Positions 5,063 to 5,687 of a stretch of 5,687 nucleotides of DNA are shown here, piece by piece. The translations under genes and the position numbers were made by a program. Position 1 is the stretch's first letter. Each line of letters begins with the position of its first letter. The DNA is from Pirellulaceae bacterium (GTDB lineage Bacteria > Planctomycetota > Planctomycetia > Pirellulales > Pirellulaceae): assembly GCA_030744095.1 (NCBI GenBank), contig JASLRF010000586.1, positions 1 to 5,687 of the forward strand, read 5' to 3'. The notes below the pieces were generated by a model, which was not told the DNA's origin, ran no database searches, and saw only the letters and a list, made by a program, of their open reading frames with translations.

Positions 5063-5687
5063 TTTGGAAAAAGAATGCGAATGGGCGTCATTCTCGCCGC
5101 CGCCCTGGGCGGGCCGTTCCTATGGTACAACAGGCCGGCGGCCGAAAACCTGCAGGCCAACGTAAAGAGCTGGCTGAGTCGTGGCGGGTCGAGTGTTTTT
5201 GGTTGGCCGTCCAACCAGAGTGGCGCGCTGTTGGAAGTTCCGCTAACTTCGCAAACACAAGCCGCCTCGGTTACAGGGTCTGGAAACAGCCCTGTTTCTG
5301 TTTTGCCAACGCTTACTGGCCCGGCCAGTAGCGACTTAAGAACGCTGTTCCGATTCGACGTGTCGCCTCGCTGGGTTACCGAGCGCTGGAGCCGCGTGTC
5401 GACCGTTCGCGGTGAGCCGGATTGGGAGGGGCTGCGTGTGCCGGTGGTGACAGGGACGCAATTTGATGACTTGGCCGGTTCGCTCACTTATTATTTCGAC
5501 GCCAAACACCAGGTACGCCGGATCACATTTCACGGAGTCACGGGAGACGAACGAAAACTGGTCACATTCGTTTCGCAGGTGTACGATATGAAGCCCGACT
5601 CGGATTTGGCCGGCAGCCTGCACATCGCACGATGGAACGGACAACCAACCAGCGTTCTACGGGTCGCCCTCGCCCCGGTCATCAGGT
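5060..5687 (+). CDS. Membrane-anchored hypothetical protein, 3' end outside the window
   Basis: The frame stays open from ATG 5060 to the window edge, giving 209 residues of an incomplete protein. Residues 1-8 are basic (MFGKRMRM) and 9-23 form a hydrophobic segment with no clear cleavage site, so it is probably a signal anchor with the bulk of the protein outside the cytoplasm. Residues 30-95 are Ser/Gly/Thr/Pro-rich and likely disordered. From about 96 a folded domain begins: LFRFDVSPRWVTERWSRVS, then VRGEPDWEGLRVPVVTG, then LAGSLTYYFDAKHQVRRITFHG and a VTFVSQVYDMKPD segment. The spacing suggests a beta-rich domain. I think it belongs to a planctomycete family of unknown function but cannot name it safely, and no catalytic motif is visible. 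A strong ribosome binding site precedes it. Large ORFs on the opposite strand here are shadows. Confidence 0.8.
   Translation, partial: MFGKRMRMGVILAAALGGPFLWYNRPAAENLQANVKSWLSRGGSSVFGWPSNQSGALLEVPLTSQTQAASVTGSGNSPVSVLPTLTGPASSDLRTLFRFDVSPRWVTERWSRVSTVRGEPDWEGLRVPVVTGTQFDDLAGSLTYYFDAKHQVRRITFHGVTGDERKLVTFVSQVYDMKPDSDLAGSLHIARWNGQPTSVLRVALAPVIR

Noticed and set aside
4909..5487. A 192-codon minus-strand reading frame opposite the partial gene at 5060.
   Set aside because: Composition is typical of a shadow, while the plus frame has a strong ribosome binding site, a membrane anchor and a coherent protein.

Overview
The window looks like ordinary chromosomal DNA from a planctomycete, probably of the Pirellulaceae (Rhodopirellula-like) group. 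This is inferred from moderately high GC, many lineage-flavoured hypothetical proteins, a HEAT-repeat lipoprotein with a WRAYLHGE tail, and loosely packed genes on both strands. No rRNA or tRNA gene, CRISPR array, transposase, phage gene or insertion-sequence end was seen.

Layout from left to right. Bases 1-178 hold no gene I can support but contain a dense cluster of short inverted repeats. A HEAT-repeat lipoprotein gene follows on the minus strand (179-904). A 264-bp divergent intergenic region carries a perfect 11-bp inverted repeat whose two arms each form an extended -10-like sequence, so it may be a back-to-back promoter. On the plus strand come a small helical hypothetical gene (best start GTG at 1169, not ATG at 1109) and an SPFH-domain gene of the YdjI type (1787-3169). 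These two probably form one unit acting at the membrane. A class I SAM methyltransferase with a C-terminal THUMP-like domain (minus strand, 3189-4409) converges on the SPFH gene with only 19 bp between stop codons. Divergent from it, with about 25 bp between start codons, is a small helical protein of unknown function (4435-4845). After a 214-bp gap with a hairpin, repeats and a strong ribosome binding site, a membrane-anchored hypothetical gene starts at 5060 and runs off the right edge.

The most interesting parts are the SPFH protein, whose C-terminus is not the usual zinc ribbon but a roughly 130-residue domain resembling the YbjN/type III chaperone-like fold, and its pairing with the small IPGFKGYLEKEYRR-motif protein. 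Nothing indicates a complete defence or mobile system. All functional statements come from motifs read by eye; no database search was possible.
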